DNA from: Haematococcus lacustris
Taxonomy: Eukaryota > Chlorophyta > Chlorophyceae > Chlamydomonadales > Haematococcaceae
Direction of reading: 5' to 3'
Assembly: GCA_030144725.1 (NCBI GenBank)
Contig: JASKMD010000017.1
Location: forward strand, 11,050,036-11,114,035
Length of the DNA stretch: 64,000 nt
Shown here: positions 8,509-19,300 of the stretch, one piece after another
Numbering within the stretch: position 1 is the stretch's first letter
Layout: each line of letters starts with the position of its first letter
Position numbers and translations under genes: made by a program
The notes under the pieces: model-generated
The model's input: the letters and a program-made list of their open reading frames with translations, nothing else
What the model was told of the DNA's origin: nothing
The model's database searches: none

Positions 8509-11500
8509 TCAGGCGTTGTGCAGCTCGGTCTCAAACGGTACACTGGTGGGCACCAACACGGCTGCCCGCGGTCGGGAGCTCAGCACCAGCTCGCCATTGG
8601 GGCGGTCGTTGAATTGGATACGGCGGCGCGATACGTCCGCGAGCACACCCAGCGCAACCTGGCGCCTGCAGCGCAGTGCCAGCAGTCAGCTGGGTGTACA
8701 CCGCAACATGGCGCTTGCAGACCCCGTGCTGTCACTCGAGTCTGCTGCGTCAAGCGAGGCGTGGTAAAGACCGCGGGCGCAACACCTTCTACGTCCATGG
8801 GCTTGGATGATCTGTGTAAGTACCCTGAACTGGTGTCCAGTCCGCCCGTGCACTTCTTACACACCCTTTACCCTCACCCGTCACCGTCATGCTCGTAGGG
8901 CTGCTTGGCCTTTGCCAACAACAGCTTAAGCATGAGAACGGGGGTGGGTGGGGAGGGGCAGGGCAGGGCGAGGGCAAAACATCCTGCTGGGCAGCTGTCA
9001 GGCCATGCCGGCCCATGCCAGCCCTGAACCCTGGCCACAAGGTCCCTGGCCTGGCTTAGCCTGATCTGATCTAATCTGACCTGCCTAACCTGAGACGCAA
9101 GCCATGTGCCAGGCCTGAGCCCCATGCCCGGCCTGGCTCAGCCGTCATCGGTCTAATCCCTGCCTGTTGGACACAATCCCACCCGCACCACCATCCACCA
9201 CCAGCTCGTCACCTAGCCAGCGACCCACTGCAGCCCACTGTCATGTCTGAAGACAGGGTGTTGCATGACAGCCCACCTGAACACGCGCTCCATAGCCAGG
9301 TCCAGGTCTATGTCCGCAAACCACGTCTCGTCCCACAGCTGCTGCAACTCGCACCAGGGCGGGCTATCCAGCAGGCAGTAGTTGCCCTCCACCACCACCA
9401 CCCTGCACCAGCAGCAGGCAGACTCTGCATGAAGGCGTGCACTAGCAGCAGCACCAGGACATTGACAGCAGGTGTCAGCAGCAGCAGTGCAAGTGACGGG
9501 AGCAATGGGGGGCAGTCACTCCTCTGATGGCAAGCAGCTGGCACCCCCCTGCAAAACCAGCTTGCTTAGTCTGCTACCCAGGTGGCCAGCTGGCAGCCAC
9601 CTGTGAAAGGGTTGCAGCCAGATGTCTCCGGGCACTGGATCCCCTACGCCATGGTCGAACGAGGGTACGGCAAGCGGCAGGCTGGCCTCCTCACGGGCTC
9701 GACGCACTGACGCCACAAAAGCGGCGGCGTCAAATGTCCAGGCGGCGCCGCGTCGAGCATGGGCAGCCTGCGCATCAGTTCGTATAGCTCTGGGTTAGTC
9801 AGACTGAGGTGATCTTAATTTCGTTGAGTGAGGGCGAGGTGAGGCGAGGCGAGGGGCCAGAGAGGGCTAGCCTGCACTCAGGCTGGTCTGTGAGAAGCCA
9901 GTGGCCGGAGCGCTGCACCCGGCGCCCTGCCCTGTGCCCTGCCCAGTCCCGCCTGATGTGAGGAATATCCTACACACGGCCAGGAGTGGGGGCTGTAGTC
10001 ATCAAGGGTGCGACCAGATTGTTTGTAGTAGCTGATTGTTTGTGTGCGACCGATTGTTTGTAGTGAGATTACCCACAGCCCAACATGTTGTTCCTTGTTG
10101 AACAAGTTTTGTTGGCCTGATGTGAGGAATAGACTTTGACTTTGAAAGTTACACCGGCGCATGGGGGCATTATATGCTGCCCTGCAGGCCAGCACCCCTA
10201 AGCACCTGAGGATCAGGCATAGCGTCCAGCTCCCGTCGATAGTAATGGAAGCCGTCTATGGTCAGCTCCACCCCAGCCCGTGAAGCAGCAGCGGCCGAAG
10301 GAGCAGCAAAAGCACCAGCATCATCAGGAGTGGCAGGAGGAGGAGCAGCAGCAGCGGCATCACAAAAGAGGGGAAAAAGGTGTGCGGCATTAGGAGGTGC
10401 AGGAGGCACAGGGCGTCAGCCTAAGACCCTGTCTGAGGGTGGGGAGGCTGCAGTGAGGGCACAGCCCAGGAGACAGCCAGGCGCACCCATGGGCAGCAGC
10501 GCCGCCACCTGGGCCCCCCGTTGTGCGTTCACTGCCTCCACCACGCAACGGGCCAGCGTTGACTTCCCTGCGCAGGGGCCAGCAGCAGCGGCCAGTGACA
10601 CAGGAGGCACCGCCAGGCAGGCAACACATGGCAGGGGTGTGGGCAGCACTAGTCATGGGCCCTGTGAGTGTCAGGAGGCCACCAAGAGCTTCCCTGATGG
10701 CGCCCTTTACCACGCATACCACAAGACCATGATATTGCTGCCGATACTGCTGCTGCTGCTGCTGCTGCTGCCGCTGCTGCTGCTGCCACTGCCGCTGCTG
10801 CCACTGCCGTTGCTGCCACCCATGCCGCTGCTGCTGGCTGGGACTTACAAGGCGACCCTAACAAGTGCGGTGCAACAAGGGCAAGGTGTACGGGGCTATG
10901 TGCGGGGCAGCAAGGGCACAGTGCGGGACTATGTGCGAGGCAACAAGGGCAAAGTGCGGGGCTATGTGCGGGGCAACAAGGGCAAAGTGCGGGGCTATGT
11001 GCGGGGCAACAAGGGCAACAAGGGCGGGGCTTACCTTTAAGAGGCCAAGGGCCCTGGCCAAGGGCCCTGGCAAGAGATGCCGTTTTACGGGGCCATGTCC
11101 CATCTTGTGCACTACGAACAAAAGCACAAGCACAAGCAGTGAATCTAGTGCGGGACGAAAACAAGCAACACAAGGGGCTGTTGTCATTGCGCGGCTTACC
11201 TTGGGTGCTTGTCCAGCATTGCGCCACACCGGTACGAAAGACTTGGAATCCAGCCAGCCAGTACTCGGCGCTGGCAGCAATTGCCTGCGCCGAGTACTGG
11301 CTGGCTGGACCCCAAGCTTTCGTATTGGTGTGGCGCAATGCTGAACAAGCACCCAAGGTATGCCGCGCACCAACAACAACCCCTTGTGTTGCTTGTGTTC
11401 GCCCCGCACCAATTTCACTCCTTGTGCTTGTGCTTTTGTTCGCAGTGCACAAGATGGGACATGGCCACGCAATACGGCATCTCTTGCCGGGGCCCTTAGC

Positions 11501-12293
11501 CAGGGCCCTTAGCCTCTTAAAAGGTAAGCCCCGCACATAGCCCCGCACTTTGCCCCGCCCTCCGCACCCACCTTACATCAAACATATGTCGTGTCCCTAT
11601 GTGCTTGCAGGTATCGCCGCACATCAGCGATTAATAAACTTCGTAGCCATAGTGGAGCTTCCTCGTGGAGCTCAATCACTACCCGAGCCCTAGAGCCATG
11701 GCCCACTCTTGGGCTCCTAGCTAGTTCACTAGTGTTTGCTAGTGCAACGGGCTGGTAGCCTTCTAAGCGTTAAGCTGTTAGGTTTGGTGAGGTGCCCAGT
11801 GGTCAAGGGGGGGTCGCCCCTTGAACGAATGCCATCGATGTGGGGTTGGTAGTCATCAAGGGTACGACCGAGGATGCTGCAACTTGTGTGTAGTAGCTGA
11901 GTGAGATTACCCACAGCCCAACATGTTGTTCCTTGTTGGACAAGTTTTGTTGGCCTGGCTAGGCGACCCTTTTTTTCCCTCTTACTGCCCTTCTCCCTCT
12001 TAACAATTCAGTACAGATCAACATGTATGACATAGAGCCTGGAGTGTGACCGCATGTCAACTAGCCGCCCCGCCACACCCTGCCCCGCCCGGCCCACCTG
12101 ATCCTGGGGCGCCCGCCAGCCCCACAACCATGCGCCGCCCCTCTGTTTGCCTGGCCAGCAACTGCAGGACGCGCTGCGCCAGCTGATTGGTGATGTCCTG
12201 ATAAGTCAGGCCTGGGCAACACTACACACCAATACTCTCACCCCGCTGTGATGATGGCCTGGCCATGAATGCAGCCCTGAGGCACAGCAACAT
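8509..12293 (-). CDS. P-loop kinase of the uridine kinase/phosphoribulokinase superfamily (YggC/YFH7-like)
   Basis: Seven exons on the minus strand, 12293-12242, 12211-12098, 10567-10487, 10255-10206, 9767-9601, 9402-9277 and 8665-8509, join in phase to 248 residues, close to bacterial YggC/FrcK-type proteins. The N-terminus (MLLCLRAAFMARPSSQRG) looks like an organelle leader. Then come VVGLAGAPGSGKSTLAR (Walker A, split by intron 2), LLPMDGFHYYRRELDA (the D-G-F-H substrate motif), RRGAAWTFDAAAF, VPSFDHGVGDPV, VVVVEGNYCLLD (Walker B-like) and a lid and base-binding end with FNDRPNGELV. The fold phosphorylates small hydroxyl compounds (nucleosides, sugars, pantothenate-like molecules). The exact substrate cannot be told. 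Intron 2 is 1.5 kb and carries CTG repeats and a large foldback. Confidence 0.88.
9966..10122 (+). repeat. Dispersed repeat with TGAGATTACCCACAGCCCAA core, copy 1
   Basis: Shares GTAGTCATCAAGGGT, TGAGATTACCCACAGCCCAA and AAGTTTTGTTGGCCTG with 11834-11958, and more weakly with 50140-50215. Lies in an intron of the kinase gene. It may be the end of an unrecognised transposon. Confidence 0.72.
10735..10832 (+). repeat. CTG trinucleotide tract
   Basis: CTGCTG runs mixed with CCACTGCCG units in intron 2 of the kinase gene (CAG on the gene's sense strand). Confidence 0.85.
10865..11030 (+). repeat. Tandem GTGCGGGGCAACAAGGGCAAA units
   Basis: Units of about 36 bp combining GGCTATGTGCGGGGCAACAA and GGGCAAAGTGCGG, repeated about four times with drift. 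It merges into the left arm of the foldback that follows. Confidence 0.75.
10990..11560. repeat. Large imperfect foldback (inverted repeat, arms of about 250 bp)
   Basis: The left arm (about 11007-11275) and the reverse complement of the right arm (about 11286-11555) agree over most of their length. Shared blocks include GGCAAGAGATGCCGT, CATGTCCCATCTTGTGCAC, ACAAAAGCACAAGCACAA, ACCTTGGGTGCTTGT and CCAGCCAGCCAGTACTCGGCGC. The centre is near 11281. Lies in intron 2 of the kinase gene, so it would be transcribed. Open reading frames in both arms mirror each other and are not believed to be genes. Confidence 0.85.
11834..11958 (+). repeat. Dispersed repeat with TGAGATTACCCACAGCCCAA core, copy 2
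   Basis: Closest partner of 9966-10122, with the same order of blocks. It lies in the same large intron, past the foldback. Confidence 0.72.
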
Positions 12294-12919
12294 CCACTAG
12301 CTGCATGCCGCTGAGTTGTCAGGCGGCTAGGCTGTCATGGCCCAGGGCTGTGGCGGCAGAGGCTGCCCCATGACCACTGTGCCTCAGGCCATACCAGGGC
12401 ACAACTGTAGGCTAACAAACTGTGTATTTGCCCGGGTTGACTCGGAATGCGGCTAACAGCAGAGTTACAGGCAGGCCAAAGCACCTTGTAGCTGGAGCTG
12501 GCCGGGGGTACTAGCGAACACCTGGCTGGCAGAGCAGTTCCTGCGCTGTCCTTGCAGGGGAGGGAGGCGCTGTCCTCGCCTCCAGTATTGCTTCTCCACG
12601 CTCCTCAGACAGTGGCAGCTCCTCATGTTGCTGGGCCTGGGGTTGCTTTGCTGCATGGTGACCTGCTTCACAGCTGGTTGGAGAGTGGCGAAAACAGTCC
12701 AGGGAACTATGTAGGGCACACGGTTGGTCACCGCACGTGAGTACTCTGACTGGTATGAAGAAAACAGCGCTATTGCTGACGGGAGCGCGGCCATTTGTAA
12801 ATTACACGATACAGATTTTGCAAGCACGTGCGTTTCACTCGCAGTTGCAAGTGCAAGCACGTGCGTTTCACTCGCAGTTGAAAAGTCCAAAGCAACTCAG
12901 TAGCAGGTCGCGGGGGAGG
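12294..12919. promoter_or_regulatory. Divergent promoter region between kinase and BAP31-like genes, with a duplicated CACGTG motif
   Basis: The kinase start (12293, minus) and the BAP31-like start (12920, plus) face apart. At about 12818-12846 and 12852-12880 the same segment (GCAAGCACGTGCGTTTCAC plus CGCAGTTG) occurs twice in tandem, each with the palindrome CACGTG, a binding core of bHLH/bZIP factors. A minus-strand open frame at 12465-12890 has no family match I can see. Confidence 0.45.
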
Positions 12920-15780
12920 ATGGAGATCTTCACGCTGCCCCTGTTTTCATTAACGGTCGCTCAAACTCTCGTGGCCCTGCTCCTGTTGTGCCCACAGCCT
13001 GTGAGCCTCAGGGTTGCATTGGTGATCAGGAGAGGTGAGCACTTCTGCCATACGCCTCACTGACAACCAACCGCCAGCTGCCATAGCTCCGCTGCTGCTG
13101 CTGCTACTGCTGCCTCCATTGCTGCCTTGACTGCTTACACTGCTTCTGCTGGCTGCTTGCACTGCAGCTGGGCGCACAGTTGCCATCAACAGTGTGCTGC
13201 TGACCCTGGCGGCAGTGCTGGCCGGCCTGCTGGTGTCCTGCTGCATAGAGCTCAGCCGTGGGTATGACCGCAGCATGCAGAGGGATGTGAGAGAGTGAGC
13301 AGCAGTTCGTAACCTGGGGCAGCAGGGGGAAGGTCGGTCAGGGGGCTGGCGGGGAGCCACAGGCCACTGACACCATTGCCTATGCTTGCATAGAGCATAT
13401 GCCCCCTCCAGCCCCTCCTTCTCCCCACCCACCGTAGCTGCTCCTTTTCCTTCCCCTCCCTTCTTTCTCTACCCCTTGACCTACTTAATCCACCCTTGCC
13501 CCTCCCCTCCCCTGTCCCAGCTCCCTTCATCCTCCTCCTCCTGCTACTACTTCCCCTCTCCTCCTCTCCCAGCCTCTTGCTCCTCCTTCTGCAATGCACA
13601 ATGGCGCCATCTCACTCACCACCATTGCCACCATTGCCACCGCCCATCCCAGCTCAGCATGACCAGACCAGCTTGCTGGGGCTGGGTGCAGGCTGGTGCC
13701 AGCCATCGACTTCCTGCGAGGCCAGGTGTCGGCCTGCCTGTGCGTGCTCAACCTGCTGCTGCTGTTCCTGGCGCGAGCCCTGGCGGAGGCGCTGTGCCGG
13801 GTGGATCACAGCCACAAGAACCTGGAGGCCATGCAGCGTCAGGTCAGGGGGCCAGGAGGGCAGGGGGCCAGGAGGGCAGTGGGGGGCCAGGAGGGCAGTG
13901 GGGGGCCAGGAGGGCAGTGGGGGGCCAGGAGGGCAGTGGACCAGGTCAAGCAGGTAGGGCATGGGGCCAGGGGAAGGGCCAGGGAGGGCTGAGGTGGAGC
14001 CAGGGACGCAGCGCAGCCAGAGCCCTGTGGAGGTCAGGGTGGCCTGGCAGCCTACTAGACAGCCTGGGTGGGGCTGGAGGACATCCTGCTGGCAGGGGGG
14101 TGGTGGAGGTGGTGGTGGTGATGCTGATCTTTATGATTCACACCACTGACTTAGGGTCGTGTACCTGTGGTGGTGCTGGTGATGGCCACTCACTGCTGCT
14201 GGCCTGGCAAGGTCCGTTAAAATAAAGTAACTGTTTGTCTGAATGGACATGTGAGACTTGGTTCGAGTGTAAGTTCACCCTCACAGGTAGCCCAGTAAGA
14301 ATTTGCAGCCCAGATTAGTATGCTGATTAGTGGCTGGAGGAACAGCTTACAGTTTACAACTTACAACAACATCAACAACTTGACAGTGGTGGGCTCACTG
14401 CCAGGGGTGGGGCGGATGGTGATTAGAAACCCTGGGTGGGGTCGGAGGACAGGGAACGGGCTAGCCCAGCCACTGCCTGCCCCCCTGCCCCCCCACACCA
14501 CCACCTTGCCATCAGCTGCTGTCCCATGCCCTGCCCTTGCCTGCACGGCCCTGGTGCTCGCCCTCGCCCGGCTGATATGCAAGCACACAGCCTCGCCCCT
14601 GGCCTTTGTCCCTGCCCCCGGCCCCCCTGCCCTCCTCCCGTGCCCTGCTCTAGGTCAAGGGACTGCAGGCAGAGTATGCCCGGGCCACCGCCCCTCCCAC
14701 CCCCTCCCCAGCCGCTGCAGGGGCGGGCGGAGCCCCCAGCCAGTCCGGCCAGGCCAGCCTAGACAGCCAGGCAGGGGGCGAGGCCGGGGTGCTGAAGAAG
14801 CAGCTGGACAAGGCCATCGCTGACAAGATGGCGCTGCAGGTGGGATGGGGGTTGTTGAGGGGCCTGGGGTGGAAAGAAGACCCTCCACCCTCCACCAAGC
14901 TCAACAGGGTCTTCTTTCCAGTGGGGTGGGGGAAGCCGGGGGCGCTGTAGGGCGGGAGCAGCCGCTAGACTTCAGGGAGGGGTGTGGGTGCAGCCTCTCA
15001 CAGCTGCTGGTGGGAGGACAGCCAGAGGGGGCGCTGCAGCCTGTGAGCCATGTCAGCCTGCTGGCTGAAGCTCTCTCCTATCAAGAAGCTTCTGGAGGTC
15101 TGCCACATGCTCCAGAGCTCCCTCACTGTGCACCTCACACCCTCTGCATCTCAACGCCATGTTGCCTAAACAAGCAGCAGCACCTCACAAGCTCAGCGGG
15201 CAACAACACACACCACAGCCTGAAGCATGGGGGGGTCAGGAGGGGCCAGGTGGCAGTCTGCAGGCGGCAGCAGGCGGCAGAGGCCAGGGAGGAGGCGTCC
15301 AGGGCTGGTGGAGCAGGCAGCGGTGGCTGCGGCCAGGCAGGGTGAGTGACAGCACCTCATGGCCCAGGCCCCCCTGTGCTGTGCTGTGGCCAGGTGGCGA
15401 GGGAAGCGGCTGAGAAGGCGCAGCAGTCCGCTGAGGCCAGCGTGGCAGCCATGAAGAGTCAGCTCAAGGTGTGTGGAGCTCCATACTTCTCAGGCCCTGA
15501 CCCCCTGTGGCCCTGACCCCCTGGTGCCCTCACACCCCTGTGACCCTGACCCCCCTTTGGCCCTGAACCCCCTTTGGCACTGACCCCCTTCTGACCATGA
15601 CCCGCTGCTGTGGTAGGATGTATGGTGGTAGTGCCCATGGCGGTGTTGTTGCAGGGTTTCGACAAGGAGTACGACCGGGTGCTGGAGGAGAATGCGTTCC
15701 TCAAGAGGCGCTTGGCCGGGGCGGGGGACGCGAAGTACGCGGCCGAGCTGCAGTTTCCAGGCTCCCGGAAGGACGATTGA
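12920..15780 (+). CDS. BAP31-like ER membrane protein (B-cell receptor-associated protein 31 family)
   Basis: Exons 12920-13034, 13168-13294, 13692-13842, 14654-14839, one uncertain exon near 15253-15345, 15394-15468 and 15655-15780. The first four join in phase; with the uncertain exon the protein is about 290 residues. Three hydrophobic segments come first (FTLPLFSLTVAQTLVALLLL, VLLTLAAVLAGLLVSCC, VSACLCVLNLLLLFLA), then a long coiled coil (LKKQLDKAIADKMALQ, ASVAAMKSQLK) and the family's end, GFDKEYDRVLEENAFLKRRL. BAP31 proteins sit in the ER membrane and help sort or quality-control membrane cargo. Unlike animal BAP31, no KKxx retrieval signal is seen; the protein ends SRKDD. The fifth exon's frame is a guess from phase. 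Confidence 0.8.
13845..13945 (+). repeat. Minisatellite of GGGGGCCAGGAGGGCAGT units
   Basis: About five tandem 18 bp units just after a 5' splice site, in an intron of the BAP31-like gene. Confidence 0.85.
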
Positions 15781-16332
15781 GGGTAGTGGAACGAGTGAGG
15801 GATGTGTGACGAGCGGGGGCAGTAATTGGCAGGTGGTGGTTTTTGGGTGTATGCATCGGCGCCAGCCTGATGTGACACGATGTGGTGTTGTCAGTCCTAC
15901 CCTGACTCACGTTGTACCATGGGACCAGCTTTGCATGCGTAGTGGGCATGACTGCTTACGTCCAGAGCTCGGTGCGCTTCAGGTGTGGCACATAGCATGG
16001 GGGGCCATGACGGGGTTCTCGGTTTGTGGCTACGAGGTGCCGCAGTCCCCCAGCACAGCAGCTGAGCAGCTGGTAGGCAGCTGGTAGGCAGCTGGTAGGC
16101 TGGCAACCCGGCAGGAGGGACTCCTTGGTAGAGAAAAGACAACACAAGAGTAAGGAGCGTCGTTTAATAGGAGCAGAGGCATCAAGGCACCTGGTGCGTC
16201 CCACGCAGAAATCCAAATTATCCAAACGTTCACAAAACGATATAGTTTCTGGCGGCACGCGAAAAGTCGCTAAGCACTTATATCGCACACACCGCGAGTC
16301 GGGTTCAGCGCGTGAGTCGGAACGTGAATGCG
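15781..16332. other. Spacer between BAP31-like and NAGS genes, with dispersed repeat copy 2 (15973-16085)
   Basis: Both genes are on the plus strand. Contains the second copy of the 100 bp repeat seen at 8355-8460, then four CAGCTGGTAGG units (16065-16100). The NAGS promoter must lie here; no TATA box stands out. Confidence 0.55.
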
Positions 16333-19300
16333 ATGCTAGGCACGAACACATGGCTCCAGGGCGAAGGCGTGCTGATATCGCCGGAGACATGCTTGCCCAC
16401 ATTGGGCAGAAGAGCAAGGAGGTTGCAGCCAAGTCTTGCACCTATAAAGGAGCAACCAGCAAGGAAGCAGTGGAAGCGCTGCCGGCCGGGTGACACGAGC
16501 TGGGCCCTTGCAGCATACAGCGGCAAGCTGGTCCCACCTTATAGCACGCTTCACGGCCCCGTACACATTGTGCGTGCTGCCAGCAACTCGCCGGAGGTGG
16601 AGCTGCCCGTGAATGGGGGCTCCTCAGGCGCATTGACGAAGAGCGATTTCCCCAAGTTCGTGCAATTCTTTAGGCAGGCCTCCCCCTACATCGCGGGTCA
16701 TCGAGCGCGAACTTTTGTCATCGTCATCCCAGGCAATGTGCGCTGGCAGTGGCCGTAAGCAGCGCGCAGCCAACCTCAGCACTGAGCGCTGTGGGTTGTG
16801 CGGAGCGATAATGCTCACTGAGTCTAGCTCATGTGCTCGTGCAGGTCACCAGCAACCGGACATTACTGCAATCCGTGATGAGCGACATAGCCCTCCTCCA
16901 CGGTGTGTAGAATCTGTCTGCCCTACTGCTACCTTGCAGGCAATGCAGAGCAGCTACAACCATAGGCCTGTCCAGCACACATGTCCTGAAACAGCCTTGC
17001 CCTGAAACATAGCCAGCGTGGCTGCAACACACCTGTATGTAGGCGTGTGTGTGTGTCTGTGTGTCCCTCTGTCTGCCCCACAGGGTATGTGGGTAGGTGG
17101 GTCACTTGGCACATGGCACCCCTCCACCCCTTGTCATGATACGTAGCTGGCTGGCTGCACCGCACCTAATGTGTCCGTCTGTCTGTCTGCCTTACACACA
17201 TGCTCTGTGTCTCACACCCTCAACCTTTAGACCTCAGTGTACAGCCAGGCTTCATAGCAGGTGTACATGTCCTGTGGCCACTAGCCAGCCAGCCACCCCA
17301 ACACCCTCAGCCTGAGCTCAATGTGCAGCCAGGCTCCTGGTACTGAGCAGGCAGGTGGCGCCTGCTGCTAGGTGGGCTGCACCAGCGTGACCCTACCCCT
17401 CCACTCCACTACCAGGAGTCCCAATGCCAGTACCAGGGCCACCCACTACCCTCCACCCATGAAACATAGCTGGCTGTCCATCCGTCTGTCTGTCTACCTT
17501 ACAGGCCTAGGAGTGCGGGTGGTGGTGGTGGTGGGCATCCAGAGCCAGATTGACGCGCTGCTGTTGGAGCGCTCCTTCACCCCGGCCTATGTGGGGGGCT
17601 ACCGGGTGACTGACCGCGACGCGCTGCGGGTGGCAGTGGAGGCCGCAGGACAGGTCCGCACCATGTGCGAGCAGATCCTCTCTAAGGTAGGCCTCCCTCA
17701 CCCTCCCTCACCCTCAGCCTCCCTCACCCTCACCAAGGTTGGCCACCCTCTCTCCCTGGGGATGAGGGGAGGGGGAGCGGCAGCAGGGCGCACATGATGA
17801 AGGGGGAGGGAGGGGAAGGGGCAGCAGGGTGTACATGTTGAAGTTCTATACAAGGACTGGAAAAGGTAGTCAGGAAAAGGTAGGAGAACAAAGGGAGACA
17901 GTCACAATGAGGAAGGAGGGGATAATTCAGCAGGGGACACGCATTGGAGGGGAAGGGAGGGGGAGGGGCAGCAGAGAGGTGGAGGTCACAGCGAGTGAGT
18001 GAGGGCATTTGCAGCAGGCATGCAGCAGGCAGGGCAGGTGGGGCGCCCTGGTGCTGGTGGTGGTGGAGCCCACTGCCTGCCCTGGTGGTGGCCCAGCCCG
18101 CTGCCTGGCTTGGTCTCCACAGGGGCCGGCCATTCCCATGATCCGCCGCCACACCAAGGGCGAGCGTGAGATCCACTTTGAGCCTGCGCTGCGGGTGGTC
18201 AGCGGGAACTATGTTACAGCCAAGCGGCGCGGAGTCATTGATGGGGTGGACTTTGGGTACACTGGTGCGTGGTGGGATGGGCAGGCGGGGAGGGGCAGGG
18301 AGGGAGGGGCAGGTGGGGAGGGGCAGGTAGGGGAGGGAGTAAGGACTTGGGAGTAAGGTCGGAGCAAGCTTTGTAGGGTGACAAGCCTGGCGCAGCATGT
18401 TGTAGGGGCAGGCGCGGGTCAGCGTGCCAGTGTGTGGGATATGTTGTGGTGCAGGTGACGTGCGGTTTGTGCTGCGTGATGACATCCACCACCAGCTGGA
18501 CGGCGGCAACGTGGTGCTGCTGTCAAACCTGGGCTTCACAGCAGCAGGGGAGGTCCTGAACTGCAACACCTTCGACGTGGGGCTGCACGCTGCGGCTGAG
18601 GTGAGCCGCCCCACACCTAGCCCGGACCGCCTGCTGCACCCTGGCTGCTGCGGCGCTGGCCCCCCTGCACAGACGCGCCCCCGACTTTTCCCTGACCGTG
18701 ACCCTGCCGCCCCCTGGCCCTCTGACCCCTCCCCCCTTATCTTCCTAGCACTTTCGTAGAGTAGCCTCCCTCCCCCTGACTCCTCTCCCTTGCCTTCCCT
18801 GGTCCCCTGGCCCCTACCTGGTGCCCCCACCTCCCCTGTTGAGCCCTCCTCATGCTGGCCTGCTGACCCCCTGCCTTTTTTCATTCGCCCTCTCACCCAT
18901 GCCTGCCTGCCTGCCTGCCTACCATGCCTGCTGTGTTTACCCTGCCTGCCTGCTTGCTGCTGTGCCTACAGCTGGGCGCCGACAAGCTGTTCTGCTATCA
19001 CCTTGACGAGGTGGCCGCCCTGCAGCTGCCGCCCTGGCTGCCACTCAGTGACGCCCAGGACATGCTGCTGCTCAAGCTGCAGGCAGCGGTGGAGGCCACG
19101 CCTCAGGTCAGGGCCAGCAGGGCGTGCTCTGACAGGGCAGGCCTGGGCAGGGCAGGGCAGGGCGGCAGCAGCAGGGCTTGACGGTCAGGACCAGAAATGT
19201 AACCGAGTCAGAACAAAGTCGTGAAGGGAGGGTCGGGCATGGCTGATGGTGTTGCTTGCGTGTTTAGTACAAGCGGCATGCCTGCCCAGCTGTGTTTGTG

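Noticed and set aside
10649..11548. Long frames on both strands between 10.6 and 11.5 kb
   Set aside because: Mirror products of the foldback; they lie in an intron of the kinase gene and match no family.
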